Of a stretch of DNA of 22,323 nucleotides, positions 21,627 to 22,323 are shown in pieces. The DNA lies in contig DAOWOP010000026.1 in NCBI GenBank assembly GCA_030642005.1, forward strand, positions 1 through 22,323, in the 5' to 3' direction. A program made the translations under genes and the position numbers. The notes under the pieces are model-generated. The model was not told the DNA's origin and ran no database searches. It saw nothing but the letters and a program-made list of their open reading frames with translations. Source of the stretch: Planctomycetales bacterium. GTDB taxonomy: Bacteria; Planctomycetota; Phycisphaerae; SM23-33. The first letter of the stretch is position 1. Each line of letters starts with the position of its first letter.

Positions 21627-21701
21627 GGACTGGCCACTTCAGTGGCCAGTAACTACTACGCAGGTTTTCGCTCGAATACTGGCCACTGAAGTGACCAGTC
21701 C
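21627..21701. repeat. Nested palindromes, CTGGCCACTGAAGTGGCCAG type
   Basis: Arms 21627-21651 and 21677-21701 are inverted copies matching at 24 of 25 positions. Each arm is itself a palindrome (TGGCCACT-TC-AGTGGCCA). The 25-nt spacer is unique. Confidence 0.9.
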
Positions 21702-21766
21702 TTGGTTTTGATTCGGAACCTATCCGTTCACGTCGGCCGGTGGCGCCTTCGAGCGGAGTAACCCGA

Positions 21767-21843
21767 CTAGCCGCGAGTGGAAACGAGCGGGTTTGACTCA
21801 ATGGTGTTGGCGGAATATCCCGCTCCCTGCCGGTCGCGGCTAG
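21767..21843. repeat. Inverted repeat CTAGCCGCGA / TCGCGGCTAG
   Basis: Ten-bp perfect arms at 21767-21776 and 21834-21843 flank 57 nt without recognisable content. Confidence 0.6.
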
Positions 21844-21849
21844 CACGCC

Positions 21850-21886
21850 AGCGGGTAGGGTGGGACGAAGTCCCACCTTACCCGCT
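21850..21886. repeat. 17-bp hairpin with GAA loop
   Basis: AGCGGGTAGGGTGGGAC (21850-21866) pairs with GTCCCACCTTACCCGCT (21870-21886), with one G-T pair and a 3-nt loop. It shares the TGGGAC/GTCCCACC core with the hairpin after polA. Confidence 0.85.
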
Positions 21887-21940
21887 GTCAAAGGCATGAT
21901 CACCTTGCCTGTTCAATATACTACACCCGGCGGGCGGGTG

Positions 21941-21977
21941 GCACCTTCAACCGGAGCGAAGCGCAGGTTGTGGGTGC
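21941..21977. repeat. Hairpin with GGAGCGAAGCGCA loop
   Basis: A bipartite stem (GCACC/GGTGC outside, CAACC/GGTTG inside) encloses the 13-nt loop GGAGCGAAGCGCA, close to the loop GGAGCGCAGCGGA after polA. Confidence 0.65.
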
Positions 21978-21998
21978 GTTGATGTCCTGTCCCCCAAG

Positions 21999-22027
21999 CC
22001 GGCAGATGAGCGAAGCGAATCTGCCGG
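21999..22027. repeat. Hairpin CCGGCAGAT - GAGCGAAGCGA - ATCTGCCGG
   Basis: A perfect 9-bp stem encloses the loop GAGCGAAGCGA. Further ATCTGCCGG and TTTTCCGGCG fragments repeat to about 22114, suggesting partial copies. Confidence 0.8.
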
Positions 22028-22133
22028 AAATCTTTTCCGTCAAGGCGGATTTTCCGGCGAATGTGCGGGACGCATCTGCCGGTAATATTTCCCGTCGAGA
22101 CAGATTTTCCGGCGTCAGGACACTCACCCAGAA

Positions 22134-22155
22134 CCGACGGATAGCTATCCGTCGG
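22134..22155. repeat. Perfect 22-bp palindrome
   Basis: The sequence centred on GGATAGCTATCC is fully self-complementary from CCGACGG on the left to CCGTCGG on the right, with no loop. Confidence 0.85.
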
Positions 22156-22191
22156 CTTTATACGCTCGCTTATGGGAAAATTTTTTTCGTT

Positions 22192-22213
22192 GACGTTTGC
22201 GCGCGCAAACGTC
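22192..22213. repeat. 22-bp palindrome, copy 1
   Basis: The perfect palindrome has core ACGTTTGCGCGCGCAAACGT with an outer G/C pair. It is preceded by TTTTTCGTT and repeated at 22302-22323. Confidence 0.9.
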
Positions 22214-22301
22214 GATGCAAAAATCGCACATTCAGATTTTTCTGAAAAAAATTAACTACCGGCCGGGCCGGGAGTTACAGATTTCACGCCCGTTTTTCGT
22301 T

Positions 22302-22323
22302 CACGTTTGCGCGCGCAAACGTG
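22302..22323. repeat. 22-bp palindrome, copy 2, at the window edge
   Basis: It has the same 20-nt core as copy 1 but an outer C/G pair, so both outer bases changed together and symmetry is kept. It is also preceded by TTTTTCGTT. The window ends at its last base. Confidence 0.9.

Larger units (their letters stand above)
21300..22323. other. Gene-free, repeat-dense region at the right end
   Basis: No credible gene is seen in 1,024 bases. Open frames at 21385-21903 (minus) and 21970-22245 (plus) run across hairpins and lack family motifs. The region contains the GntR operator, a 129-bp element with terminal inverted repeats, nested palindromes and several hairpins, each listed separately. It may be a decayed mobile-element site or a repeat cluster. 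Confidence 0.75.

Noticed and set aside
21385..21903. 172-residue open frame on the minus strand
   Set aside because: It spans the terminal-inverted-repeat element, nested palindromes and a hairpin, has no recognisable motif, and its composition follows the repeats.
21970..22245. 91-residue open frame on the plus strand
   Set aside because: It begins inside a hairpin region and runs through two perfect palindromes; no ribosome-binding site or motif supports it.

Overview
The window (about 22.3 kb, GC-rich coding regions) looks like a piece of a Planctomycetota chromosome, most likely class Phycisphaerae or a close relative. The reasons are two secreted proteins with PEP-CTERM tails (VPEP, a hydrophobic stretch, then an Arg/Lys cluster), one of which also has a dockerin-like DxDxDG repeat pair; a third PEP-CTERM protein with an aspartic-protease fold; a glucosamine-6-phosphate-isomerase-like protein next to a PIG-L deacetylase; and many hairpin and short-unit repeats between genes. 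The clade assignment is inference: there is no rRNA gene here and no search was run.

Layout. Positions 1-1965 (minus strand) hold an M24 aminopeptidase, accB and the start of accC, cut by the left edge. Divergent from it is larE (2048-2956), which converges on a lipid-transport pair mlaF-mlaD (4917 to 3036). A GNAT acetyltransferase follows (5486-5034), then csrA on the plus strand (5784-6041), converging tail to tail on an HD-GYP-like protein (6886-6038) that lies downstream of a GAF-PP2C phosphatase (8350-7070). Next comes an amino-sugar pair, a PIG-L deacetylase and a NagB-like isomerase (10354 to 8488). A secreted two-lobed aspartic protease (10536-11744) converges on a membrane-anchored coiled-coil/BRCT-like protein (13213-11885), which diverges from polA (13610-16315). 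The right third is a minus-strand set: a GntR/FCD regulator (21299-20625), two PEP-CTERM proteins with near-duplicate leaders (20395-19541 and 19318-17795), and a TIM-barrel glycosidase-like protein (17632-16358). From about 21300 to the right edge I see no credible gene, only a dense collection of inverted repeats and palindromes.

How it fits together. Most genes are housekeeping or signalling: fatty-acid synthesis start, DNA replication/repair, nickel-pincer cofactor sulfuration, outer-membrane lipid transport, RNA-binding regulation, c-di-GMP-type and PP2C signalling. The GntR, PEP-CTERM and TIM-barrel set looks like a small cell-surface carbohydrate locus. The most unusual content is non-coding: several families of inverted short-unit repeats occupy gene 3' ends and supply the last codons and stop codons of larE, mlaD, csrA, the HD-GYP gene and the PIG-L gene. 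The two PEP-CTERM genes share about 130 nt of untranslated leader, and the right edge carries two 22-bp palindromes whose outer base pair differs in a compensatory way. No tRNA, rRNA, CRISPR array or intact transposase was seen.
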